From Dehalococcoides sp. (GTDB lineage Bacteria; Chloroflexota; Dehalococcoidia; Dehalococcoidales; RBG-16-60-22), in the NCBI GenBank assembly GCA_030665795.1, contig DAOUZD010000040.1:1-6658 (forward strand): a stretch of 6,658 bases of DNA. The letters are read 5' to 3'. The position numbers and the translations under genes were made by a program. Below the pieces are notes generated by a model. The model did no database searches. It was given only the letters and a program-made list of their open reading frames with translations, and had not been told where the DNA came from. Positions 1 through 6,593 of the stretch are shown here, piece after piece (the first letter of the stretch is position 1; the number at the start of each line of letters is the position of its first letter).

Positions 1-72
1 CAGAGCCTGGTCCACCAGGTAATTGGTGTTGCCCTTTAGCCTGGGACTGCCAACTATCGCCAGAAGTTTCAT
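1..72 (-). CDS. NADPH-dependent FMN reductase / iron-sulfur flavoprotein-type protein (N-terminal 24 residues; cut by window edge)
   Basis: Only the first 24 codons are present; the gene runs off the low-coordinate end. The visible peptide begins MKLLAIVGSPRLKGNT. This is the first beta strand of a flavodoxin-like fold followed by the GSPRxxGNT loop (residues 8-16), which holds the FMN phosphate in NADPH-dependent FMN reductases and in archaeal/bacterial iron-sulfur flavoproteins. The ATG at 70-72 is preceded by a strong ribosome binding site (AGGAGGAG, minus strand, 75-82). The stop of the acyl-CoA dehydrogenase lies 27 bases upstream, so the two genes are probably co-transcribed. Whether the product carries the iron-sulfur cysteines of the Isf group cannot be seen here. 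A role as an electron carrier for the neighbouring redox enzymes is inference. Confidence 0.75.
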   Translation of the reverse strand, partial: MKLLAIVGSPRLKGNTNYLVDQAL

Positions 73-99
73 TTCTCCTCCTGAAAAAGCTGAGATACA

Positions 100-1281
100 T
101 CATAATGTTCTCCGGAACGCTGGAATGCCGGTAATGTACTGCCCTAGAATTAGGGTATGCATATCGTCTGTCCCTTCATAGGTATAAAGCGACTCGATGT
201 TGGCCATATGTCTTATTAAAGGATAATCTAAAGATATGCCATTGGCACCAAGAATCTCACGCGCCGTCATAGCACACAAGCGGGCAGCAGCCACATTGTT
301 TTTCTTCGCTAGAGAAATCTGGATATAGTTCGCTTTTCCCTCATCCATGAGCCTTCCTAGGCGGTAAGCCAGTAGCTGCCCTTTGGTAATCTCAATTAAC
401 ATGGTCACCAGCTTTTCCTGGATTAACTGGTATGAGGCAATCGGGGCACCAAATTGCTCTCTTTCCTTGGCATAATTCAAAGCGGTTTCATAGCAGTCCA
501 TGGCAATCCCAATGCCGCCCCAGGCCATCCCATATCGGCTTTGATTAAGACAGCTAAGGGTGGCTCTTAAACCTTGGGCGTTCGGTAGTATATTTTCCAA
601 CGGTATCTTGCAATCGGCAAAACCCAGCTCACCAATGTCGCTGGCTCGCATTGAGCCTTTACGACTCTGAAAGGTCTGGCTAAAACCTTCGGTACCTCGT
701 TCGACCAAAAATCCCTTTACTCCTTCCTCAGTCTGCGCCCAGACCACCGCCAAATCAGCAATTGAGGCATCACTAATCCACTGTTTGGTTCCGTTAATCA
801 CCCAGCCATTAGAATTTTTTTTGGCAATGGTTTCCATGGCGGCTATATCCGAGCCTCGATTCGGCTCAGTCAAGCCAAAACAGCCTGTTCTCTCTCCTTT
901 GGCAATTAGCGGTAACCATTTCTGTTTCTGTTCTTCGGAACCAAATTGCCATATGGAATACATGATTAACCCTGATTGAACGCCAATAAAACTCCTCACC
1001 GCACTATCAACCCTTTCCGATTCCTGGCACATGAGCCCAAATGAGACGTAATTTGCCCCGGCTCCCCCGTATTCTTCGGGAATGAAGGCACCAAGCATAC
1101 CCAGCTCTCCCATCTTGGGGGCAAGTTCTTCCATATTTAGTGGCTTCTCCTCGTGGAAAGCATCAACGACCAGCGGTTCAACCTCTTTTTCTAAAAATTC
1201 TCTTATTAAATTCCTGGTCATCTTCTCTTCTTCAGAAAGCAGCTCGTCTATGTTGTAACAATCGACACCTTTGAACTTCAT
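100..1281 (-). CDS. Acyl-CoA dehydrogenase, glutaryl-CoA dehydrogenase-like
   Basis: A full-length (393 aa) FAD-dependent acyl-CoA dehydrogenase, a soluble enzyme that introduces an alpha,beta double bond into an acyl-CoA and passes electrons to ETF. In order it has the N-terminal helical domain, the middle beta-domain FAD/substrate motif CFGLTEPNRGSD (134-145) with WIS (168-170), and the C-terminal helical domain with REQFG (274-278) and YEGT (368-371). Glu369 is in the place of the catalytic base of glutaryl-CoA dehydrogenase. The segment ERVDSAVRS (89-97) matches the glutaryl-CoA dehydrogenase segment whose Glu, Arg and Ser contact the substrate's distal carboxylate (human Glu87, Arg94, Ser95, numbered from memory). 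Tyr368 before the catalytic Glu is kept; non-decarboxylating glutaryl-CoA dehydrogenases are reported to have Val there. If the substrate is glutaryl-CoA, the product would therefore be crotonyl-CoA plus CO2. The ATG start has an AGGGGGTT site 7 bases upstream. Family is certain; substrate is inferred. Confidence 0.95.
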   Translation of the reverse strand: MKFKGVDCYNIDELLSEEEKMTRNLIREFLEKEVEPLVVDAFHEEKPLNMEELAPKMGELGMLGAFIPEEYGGAGANYVSFGLMCQESERVDSAVRSFIGVQSGLIMYSIWQFGSEEQKQKWLPLIAKGERTGCFGLTEPNRGSDIAAMETIAKKNSNGWVINGTKQWISDASIADLAVVWAQTEEGVKGFLVERGTEGFSQTFQSRKGSMRASDIGELGFADCKIPLENILPNAQGLRATLSCLNQSRYGMAWGGIGIAMDCYETALNYAKEREQFGAPIASYQLIQEKLVTMLIEITKGQLLAYRLGRLMDEGKANYIQISLAKKNNVAAARLCAMTAREILGANGISLDYPLIRHMANIESLYTYEGTDDMHTLILGQYITGIPAFRRTL

Positions 1282-1355
1282 GCAATAACCCCCTACTTTT
1301 TATCTTTAAGTACTCTTTTTAGTCGGGATTGTCTTACTCTGGTTTCTCCCTTCTT

Positions 1356-2711
1356 TTATTGCCGGTCGGGAAAGGTAAGGAGACTCATTAGCTCCGAAAC
1401 ATCCTTAACCTCATCCAGCGCCAATGTCATCTCCGCAGCCTGCTCTGCCCTCCCGCGAGAAAAAGTACCGGCAAAGTCTATGCTGTCCAGATATTTTTTC
1501 ATCACTTCATCAGTGCTCAGCCGCTTGGATGGGTCCCCCTTGGCGCTGACGCATAATTTGCCATATTCCGTACCATCTTTCATCCTGATGGTCACCGGAC
1601 TATTAAAAGTAAAGTAACCACCCTCCCATTCGGGATGCACGGTCACTTTCACCTTTTGCCGCGCTTCTCTAAACTTCGGGTCTTGTGCTTTCTCGTCGGT
1701 ATAACTGGACAGGAAAACTTGCTTGTCCAAGAAACAAGCGGCGGTACTGTGTTCCAGGCTAAATCTAGCATCCTCTCCGGTTTCGGGCTGGGGGTATTTC
1801 AGATACAATGACACGGTATGGTTTATCTCATGCTCGACGCTCTCGACATCATCCCAGGAGATATTATGCTCGGCAATTAGCTCGAGGACACCATCTATGT
1901 TACGTTGCTCAAGATAACAGCAGGGATATTTCTTCACGCCGATTTCCATGACACGAAATCCATCGCCCAAAGGCAAATCGAAATCGGGTTGGCCTGCCCA
2001 GAGGTCCATAAAACCACCACGACCTTCAAGGATAGTTGGGTTCCCGGTAAAGCCAAGTTTGGCTAGCATTGCCGAGCAGATGCCATTTCTGCCCGCAAAC
2101 CCGGCTTCAATTAGATGAGCCCCGGTCCCCGTCTGACGGGCAATCCCGTTAGCCTGCGAGGCGGCAAGACTCAATGCCCAGGTAGTTTCCTCCACGCTGA
2201 GTTTCATTAGCTTAGCCGCCATAACTGCCGCACCTATGGTTAAGCAACCAGCCGCGTTAAGATAACCGTCGACTATCGCCTTTTGCGATGCCACACCCAA
2301 CCTTGATGCCACTTCATACCCCACGATAAAGGCCTCAATAACGTCCTTGCCCGAGAGTTTTAGCTTTTCCCCAAGAGCCAAGACCGTCGGCCAGGCACCA
2401 CATGAGTACAGGCCATCAGGAAAACTATCATCCTCGAGTTCCGTAGTATGAGAGAGTGAACCATTGGCCAGCGCCGCGTACTCAGCTAAAGTACGAAAAC
2501 CCCCACCAAGCACCCCGGCTTCATCAGGGCACCCATACTCTTTGGTATACTTGATTACCATCTTGCCAAAAGGCATTGCCGACCCGGCCACCGTCATACC
2601 GAGATGGCTTAAGGCTAATGTTTTCGCGTAGCTCACTAGGTCTGAGCTAAAGTCTTTATATCCCGTACTACATACCCATCGCGCTATTTCCTTTGTTGTC
2701 TTGATACCCAT
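1356..2711 (-). CDS. MmgE/PrpD family protein with atypical active-site segment
   Basis: A complete (451 aa) member of the MmgE/PrpD family, which includes 2-methylcitrate dehydratase (PrpD), cis-aconitate decarboxylase and iminodisuccinate epimerase. Family landmarks are the helical-domain segment NGSLSHTTELEDD (83-95), LALGEKLKLSGKDVIEAFIVGYEV (about 111-134), GFTGNPTILEGRGGF (220-234), the lid-domain KKYPCCYLEQRNID (260-273) and ARFSLEHSTAACFLD (315-329). The usual DFDD...HP stretch reads E91, E93, D94, D95 and then L101-Y102 where the family normally has His-Pro. The usual Thr-Lys-Arg-Leu-His segment reads GAHLIEAG (197-204). Catalytic His and Lys of the characterised enzymes therefore appear to be missing, so I do not name a reaction. 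It sits 39 bases after the 2-hydroxyacid dehydrogenase and 74 bases before the acyl-CoA dehydrogenase. The ATG has a near-perfect AGGAGGTT ribosome binding site (2715-2722). It probably acts on a carboxylic acid or CoA thioester made by its neighbours. Confidence 0.9.
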   Translation of the reverse strand: MGIKTTKEIARWVCSTGYKDFSSDLVSYAKTLALSHLGMTVAGSAMPFGKMVIKYTKEYGCPDEAGVLGGGFRTLAEYAALANGSLSHTTELEDDSFPDGLYSCGAWPTVLALGEKLKLSGKDVIEAFIVGYEVASRLGVASQKAIVDGYLNAAGCLTIGAAVMAAKLMKLSVEETTWALSLAASQANGIARQTGTGAHLIEAGFAGRNGICSAMLAKLGFTGNPTILEGRGGFMDLWAGQPDFDLPLGDGFRVMEIGVKKYPCCYLEQRNIDGVLELIAEHNISWDDVESVEHEINHTVSLYLKYPQPETGEDARFSLEHSTAACFLDKQVFLSSYTDEKAQDPKFREARQKVKVTVHPEWEGGYFTFNSPVTIRMKDGTEYGKLCVSAKGDPSKRLSTDEVMKKYLDSIDFAGTFSRGRAEQAAEMTLALDEVKDVSELMSLLTFPDRQ

Positions 2712-2750
2712 GATAACCTCCTATAGCATATTCGTATTTCTAGCCTTATA

Positions 2751-3773
2751 TTACTGAGCCTGTTTCCCCCACCTGTTTTGAAAGTTCTCCTTAACCTCAG
2801 TGTTAATCAGCCACTGGGGCCATTCTCCGTTAATGACCCGAACAATCTCTTCATATGGTCGACGCCTCAGCCTGCCGAGAGACTCCTCGGAATAGTAAGC
2901 AGCGTGAGGCGTGATGAGCACGTTTTCCAGTTGGAGCAAGGGATGGTCTAAGCCAACACTCTCCGCCTGCAGCACATCCAGTGCCGCACCAGCGATATCG
3001 CCTTGAGTCAGCGCCGTATGTAGCGCCGACTCATCAATGAAATCGCCGCGGGCACAATTGATAAGGTAAGCGGTGGGTTTCATCTGCTTGAACTGTTTGA
3101 TTCCCAGCATGTGCCTGGCCTCCGGTATGAAGGCAGCATGTAGGGAGACAAAGTCCGAATTTTCCAGCAAATAATCAAGGGGCACTGATTCTACAGCAAA
3201 CTCCTCAAATACGCGGGAAGGAACGTAAGGGTCAAAAGCAATGACTCTCAGCCCAAATCCTCTGGCTTTGGGGACAAGTGCTCGGGAGATGCGGCCAAAG
3301 CCAATCAACCCCAAAACCTGTCCCTTTAGCGGCAACATCGGCGGCAAGATTTGGAACCGTATTTCCCTTTTTTCATAAGAGTCCCACTTCCCGGCTCTGA
3401 CCGCCCTATCCAGACGCAGGACTTTTCGGGCACAGGCCAGGATAAGGGCCATGGCATGTTCGGCAACCTCCTCGGTACAGTAGCCATCAGGATAGGTAAC
3501 GCAGATACCGTGCTCGGTCGCCGCCGCTAAATCTATCGTCTCGTAACCGGTGCCGATGTTATAAATCATTTTGCACCGGTTCAGTTTCTCAATGACTTTT
3601 CTGGTAAAGGGTCGCTTGAACGTCAGCACAAAATCGGCATCCTGAGTCGCGGCAATAATCTCATTTTCCGTCTCACCGGGCTGAGTAACAAATTCAGCAC
3701 CAATCTGGCGATAGTCCTCTTCATCATGGGGTAGCATAGGATTAGCCACCACCATTACTACTTTGAAAGACAT
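2751..3773 (-). CDS. NAD-dependent D-2-hydroxyacid dehydrogenase (PGDH/CtBP-like)
   Basis: A complete 340-aa cytosolic member of the D-isomer-specific 2-hydroxyacid dehydrogenase family, which interconverts a 2-hydroxyacid and a 2-oxoacid with NAD(H). The split substrate domain covers about residues 1-100 and the C-terminus. The Rossmann domain carries GLIGFGRIS (155-163), and Asp181 at the end of the second beta strand (AFDPY) indicates NAD rather than NADP. The catalytic trio is visible: Arg242 in NCARGDFID, Glu271 after ALDV, and His290 in TPHAAYYS. CTEEVAEHAMAL (99-110) is typical of the phosphoglycerate dehydrogenase/CtBP-like branch. There is no ACT domain, so a biosynthetic SerA role is less likely. 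The ATG has AAGGAG at 3779-3784 with a 5-base spacer; the leader contains a small tandem duplication (AGCAAGG twice, 3774-3787). It lies 54 bases after the ferredoxin subunit gene, suggesting it supplies, or uses, the 2-oxoacid handled by that complex. The exact substrate cannot be read from sequence. Confidence 0.93.
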   Translation of the reverse strand: MSFKVVMVVANPMLPHDEEDYRQIGAEFVTQPGETENEIIAATQDADFVLTFKRPFTRKVIEKLNRCKMIYNIGTGYETIDLAAATEHGICVTYPDGYCTEEVAEHAMALILACARKVLRLDRAVRAGKWDSYEKREIRFQILPPMLPLKGQVLGLIGFGRISRALVPKARGFGLRVIAFDPYVPSRVFEEFAVESVPLDYLLENSDFVSLHAAFIPEARHMLGIKQFKQMKPTAYLINCARGDFIDESALHTALTQGDIAGAALDVLQAESVGLDHPLLQLENVLITPHAAYYSEESLGRLRRRPYEEIVRVINGEWPQWLINTEVKENFQNRWGKQAQ

Positions 3774-3827
3774 CCTTGCTCCTTGCTTGCTTAATAGATA
3801 GCATGCCTGATTAAGTGAGGAAACTCG

Positions 3828-4046
3828 TCATTCTTCCAGCACCATCTTGATCGCCCCTTTAGGACAAAATGCCTCACAAATACCACATCCTTTGCAGTAG
3901 TCATAATCAATTACAATCTGCCCTTTACTTCCATCTTTGGTTATGGCTAAATCAGGACAGAGCAAACGGCAAAGTTTACACTGGTTGCACTTCTCGTGGT
4001 CGATTTTCGGTATGTGTGTTCTTCCTTCTACCGGCATGTTAGCCAA
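3828..4046 (-). CDS. korD: 2-oxoacid:ferredoxin oxidoreductase, ferredoxin (delta) subunit, 2x[4Fe-4S]
   Basis: A 72-residue ferredoxin-like subunit with two complete [4Fe-4S] motifs: Cys20, 23, 26 and 30 followed by Pro, and Cys51, 54, 57 and 61 followed by Pro. This is the bacterial 2[4Fe-4S] arrangement of the small delta subunit in four-subunit 2-oxoacid oxidoreductases, which carries electrons from the beta-subunit cluster to external ferredoxin. It follows the gamma-subunit gene by 19 bases, which supports the assignment. The start is uncertain. The listed one is TTG (4044-4046), only 3 bases from a GGAAAGG site; an in-frame ATG at 4035-4037 would give 69 aa but lies 12 bases from that site. 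Both keep all eight cysteines. A free ferredoxin is the alternative, but the family order makes a complex subunit more likely. Confidence 0.9.
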   Translation of the reverse strand: MANMPVEGRTHIPKIDHEKCNQCKLCRLLCPDLAITKDGSKGQIVIDYDYCKGCGICEAFCPKGAIKMVLEE

Positions 4047-4065
4047 TTACCTTTCCGTCTCGTCC

Positions 4066-4623
4066 TTAGTCTATTTGCTGAGGCGTCATTCTTCCCAGTT
4101 TAAAGCCAATATCCACCGCCTTTAAGTCCAGTTCGCGCAGCCTCTCGGCAACAATTCCCGCTACCGCCGAGCTTAAAGCCTCTTCGGTAACCAGTCCGGT
4201 TATTGCCACCGCGGCACCTAAAATAATGACATTGGCCACTATCCCGCTATCGAGTTCCTCAATCGCGGTCCTGGTTGCTGGAATCGGCACGTATTTCAAG
4301 CCGACAATCTCTTCTGGAGAGACAAAGCCGTCATCATAAATGACCACGCCTCCCTCTCGCTTGACCTGCCCGATATACTTGTCATAAGCCGTCTGATACA
4401 TGGCAACCAAAATATCGACTTCAATCACATGCGGGTAAATTACCGGCTGGTCAGAGATGACCACTTCGGCGCGACAAGCCCCACCTCTGGCAGCAGCACC
4501 ATAGGAATTGGTGCCGCTAACCCATTTCCCATCTTTAAACGCGGCCTGACCCAGTATCGTCCCGGCGAGGACAATGCCCTGCCCGCCGTAACCGCAGAGC
4601 ACCACTTGCCTAATCTGCCCCAT
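4066..4623 (-). CDS. korC: 2-oxoacid:ferredoxin oxidoreductase, gamma subunit
   Basis: A complete 185-aa gamma subunit (pyruvate/ketoisovalerate oxidoreductase catalytic domain), the part of the complex that helps bind CoA and brace the alpha/beta core. The signature GYGGQGI is at residues 11-17, followed by NSYGAAARGG, the loop that is near-invariant in this family; its length matches stand-alone KorC/VorC proteins. I chose the ATG at 4621-4623 because GGGGAG (4631-4636) sits 7 bases upstream. A TTG two codons earlier (4627-4629) would touch that site and is unlikely. The start lies inside the end of the beta gene with a 14-base overlap, so translation is probably coupled and the subunits made in equal amounts. 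Confidence 0.95.
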   Translation of the reverse strand: MGQIRQVVLCGYGGQGIVLAGTILGQAAFKDGKWVSGTNSYGAAARGGACRAEVVISDQPVIYPHVIEVDILVAMYQTAYDKYIGQVKREGGVVIYDDGFVSPEEIVGLKYVPIPATRTAIEELDSGIVANVIILGAAVAITGLVTEEALSSAVAGIVAERLRELDLKAVDIGFKLGRMTPQQID

Positions 4624-5377
4624 TGACAAACTCCCCGGTGATTATCTTGCCCTCCAATTCTTCGGGGCTTAATTTCTCCGCTTTTTCCCTCATAATGCAC
4701 GTGGTCATTAAGTCTTTAAGCATAGCCGCAGGACCGCCAAGGTTGTTCCGCCGACCAAACTGAACCGGACACGGTGTCACCGCTTCAACAAAAGCAAAAC
4801 CTTCCGTCTGCAATGCCTTCTTAATACTTCTTATCATGGCGAAAGACTGGGTAACCGCATACCTGGCGACATAGACCGCACCGGCCGCCTTCACCAGCTG
4901 ACACAGGTCAAACGGACGGAAGGGGTTACCCTGATGTGTGGTCATAGTTATCGCGCCGTGGGGCGTGGTCGAACAAACCTGACCGCCGGTCATTCCGTAA
5001 TTCATATTGTTGGCGCAGATGACGGTAAGGTCTATATTCCGGCGTGCGCCATGGATAAGATGATTGCCGCCGATGTCAGCCAGGTCACCATCACCACTGA
5101 TAACCATTACTTTTAGTTTCGGGTTAACCATTTTGGCGCCGGTGGCAAAAGCAATGGTCCGGCCATGCAAAGTATGGAGAGTATCGGCATTGAAATAAGG
5201 ACTTGGTATCCACGCGGCACAACCGATGCCGGAGACAAACAGCATGTCATCCATATTTAACCGAAGCTCATCGATGGCTCTCAAAATCAGCCCCATCAAA
5301 ATAGCCTCACCGCAACCGGGACAAAAAGTGGTGATACCTACTCCCGGCCGCAAATATCGTTCCAATTCCCTGACCAC
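4610..5377 (-). CDS. korB: 2-oxoacid:ferredoxin oxidoreductase, beta subunit (TPP-binding)
   Basis: A complete 255-aa beta subunit, which holds thiamine diphosphate and one [4Fe-4S] cluster and carries out oxidative decarboxylation of the 2-oxoacid. CPGCG (19-23) starts the protein core; the TPP/Mg motif begins GDGD (95-98) and ends at the NN of ICANNMNYGMTGGQ (123-124). Cys19, Cys22, Cys53 (GIGCAAW) and Cys203 (TPCP) are spaced like the four cluster ligands of the crystallised Sulfolobus enzyme (12, 15, 46, 197, from memory), so an intact cluster is expected. The start is GTG: its first base is shared with the last base of the alpha subunit's TAG stop, and a strong GAGGAGG site (5386-5392) lies 8 bases upstream. 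The sequence resembles KorB more than pyruvate-type PorB. Substrate choice within the 2-oxoacids is not settled by these motifs. Confidence 0.95.
   Translation of the reverse strand: MVRELERYLRPGVGITTFCPGCGEAILMGLILRAIDELRLNMDDMLFVSGIGCAAWIPSPYFNADTLHTLHGRTIAFATGAKMVNPKLKVMVISGDGDLADIGGNHLIHGARRNIDLTVICANNMNYGMTGGQVCSTTPHGAITMTTHQGNPFRPFDLCQLVKAAGAVYVARYAVTQSFAMIRSIKKALQTEGFAFVEAVTPCPVQFGRRNNLGGPAAMLKDLMTTCIMREKAEKLSPEELEGKIITGEFVNGAD
4631..4636 (-). promoter_or_regulatory. Ribosome binding site deciding the gamma-subunit start
   Basis: GGGGAG on the minus strand lies 7 bases before the ATG at 4621-4623 but only 1 base before the TTG at 4627-4629. It therefore supports the ATG. The site is inside the last codons of the beta-subunit gene, as expected for coupled translation. 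Confidence 0.7.
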
Positions 5378-6519
5378 TAGCCAAGCCTCCTCAATTGTTC
5401 TATGATTGTCTTGGGGTGAATGATTTCTCCGGTCACCTGGTTATAGGGTACTACCTCACAAGAGGCATATTTCATCACCTCACCGACAACCTGCCCCATA
5501 TTCATTTCCGGAACTAATATCTTCTTTACCCGAGACCCGACATCTTTAATTACTTCACCGGCGAAGGGCCAGAGAGTCTTCAAACGTAACATACCGACTT
5601 TTTTGCCTTCCTCCCTCATTCTTTCCACGGCAAATAATGCACTTCGGGCGGTAAAACCGTAGCAAACAACGACTACCGCCGCATCTTCCAGGTAGTAATT
5701 TTCATACTTAATAATTTCCTGACCGTGATTCAGTATCTTTTTATGCAATCTGGTAACCAGTTTTTGCTGAATCTCAGGGTGAGTTATTCTTCTGAAACCC
5801 CACTCATTATGTGTAGAGCCGGTGACCAGCAATTTTTCACCTTCGCCGAAAGCAGGCATCGGCGGTACCCCGTCATCCTCTTCAGTGCTGAAGGGAGGCA
5901 CGCCTGCTTCTTTCTTCCGACTAAATAATTCTATATTACCGCTTATCTGAATCTTTTCCCGCATGTGGACAGTTGCTTCTTCCGCCATGAGCAGGACTGG
6001 AACCCTGAACCTTTCGGCAAAATTGAAAGCACGAATCGTCTGGTCGTATAGCTCCTGCACCGACCAAGGGGAAAGGGCAATGGTCTGATAATCGCCGTGT
6101 GAACCCCATTTGGCCTGCATGATGTCCCCGCTGCCGACTCGGGTAGCCTGTCCGGTGCTTGGGCCACCTCTCTGTGCATCTACAATTACCAACGGCGTTT
6201 CCGTAAACACCGCATAGCCAATCCCCTCCTGCATGAGACTGAAGCCAGGCCCCGAGGTAATCGTCATCGCTTTGGCTCCCGCCCACGACGCCCCGATACA
6301 GGAACAAATCGAGGCAATCTCATCCTCCATTTGCATAAATACGGCGCCAGTTTCTCCAAATCTAATCGAGAGTCTCTCCAGGGTTTCGGTGGCCGGGGTA
6401 ATGGGATAGCCAGCACAGTAGCCACACCGTGCCGCAATGGCACCCTCCGCCACGGCTTCGTCTCCAGAGAAATAATAACTCCCCGCCGGAAGTACGCTTT
6501 TAACTTTCTGCAGCCCCAT
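5377..6519 (-). CDS. korA: 2-oxoacid:ferredoxin oxidoreductase, alpha subunit
   Basis: A complete 380-aa alpha subunit. Together with beta it forms the active site that converts a 2-oxoacid plus CoA to acyl-CoA, CO2 and two reduced ferredoxins in the cytoplasm. Residues 19-200 are the pyrimidine-binding domain, with GDEAVAEGA (19-27), the substrate loop GYPITPATE (37-45), QMEDEIAS (63-70, containing the family's conserved Glu), TSGPGFSLMQE (88-98) and QRGGPSTGQ (116-124). The C-terminal domain (about 278-380) is the transketolase-C-like fold, with RLKTLWPF (312-319). The separate alpha, beta, gamma and ferredoxin genes and the KorA-type motifs favour 2-oxoglutarate-like or other non-pyruvate substrates, which is inference. 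Residues 201-228 are a low-similarity, acidic and proline-rich linker. The ATG has a GAGG site 10 bases upstream. It is the first gene of the apparent operon. Confidence 0.94.
   Translation of the reverse strand: MGLQKVKSVLPAGSYYFSGDEAVAEGAIAARCGYCAGYPITPATETLERLSIRFGETGAVFMQMEDEIASICSCIGASWAGAKAMTITSGPGFSLMQEGIGYAVFTETPLVIVDAQRGGPSTGQATRVGSGDIMQAKWGSHGDYQTIALSPWSVQELYDQTIRAFNFAERFRVPVLLMAEEATVHMREKIQISGNIELFSRKKEAGVPPFSTEEDDGVPPMPAFGEGEKLLVTGSTHNEWGFRRITHPEIQQKLVTRLHKKILNHGQEIIKYENYYLEDAAVVVVCYGFTARSALFAVERMREEGKKVGMLRLKTLWPFAGEVIKDVGSRVKKILVPEMNMGQVVGEVMKYASCEVVPYNQVTGEIIHPKTIIEQLRRLG
5386..5392 (-). promoter_or_regulatory. Ribosome binding site for the GTG-started beta subunit
   Basis: GAGGAGG on the minus strand sits 8 bases before GTG at 5375-5377. 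It lies within the last codons of the alpha-subunit gene. It makes the GTG start convincing although it shares a base with the alpha stop codon. Confidence 0.75.
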
Positions 6520-6564
6520 AAAAGTTCAACCTCGTGTTCTTTGAAGTGCTACACCAAAAGACAT

Positions 6565-6593
6565 TTTATACCAGAACCAGTGGATTTGGCTAA
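6565..6593 (-). promoter_or_regulatory. Candidate sigma-70 promoter for the kor operon
   Basis: On the minus strand TATAAA (6565-6570) is preceded directly by TGG, giving an extended -10 element (TGnTATAAA). It lies 17 bases from TTAGCC (6588-6593), a poor -35 match (3 of 6). Transcription would begin near 6558 and give a leader of about 38 bases to the alpha-subunit ATG. The -35 overlaps the stop codon of the preceding gene. This is a pattern match in a short gap and may be chance. Confidence 0.3.

Noticed and set aside
1282..1355. Possible promoter or terminator in the widest gap of the operon (74 bases)
   Set aside because: On the minus strand I find no GC-rich hairpin followed by a T run, and the best -35-like AAGACA has only a poor -10 at the right distance.
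3774..3787. Tandem CCTTGCT CCTTGCT repeat just upstream of the 2-hydroxyacid dehydrogenase
   Set aside because: Two 7-base copies only; best explained as part of the ribosome binding region, not a repeat element.
4440..4700. 86-aa open frame on the minus strand across the beta/gamma junction
   Set aside because: It is a frame-shifted shadow of both subunits, including the GYGGQG region, and has no recognisable protein features.
5936..6307. 123-aa open frame on the minus strand inside the alpha-subunit gene
   Set aside because: It overlaps the strongly conserved substrate and TPP-contact region of the alpha subunit in another frame, has Cys/Arg/Gly-rich, low-complexity composition and shows no domain.
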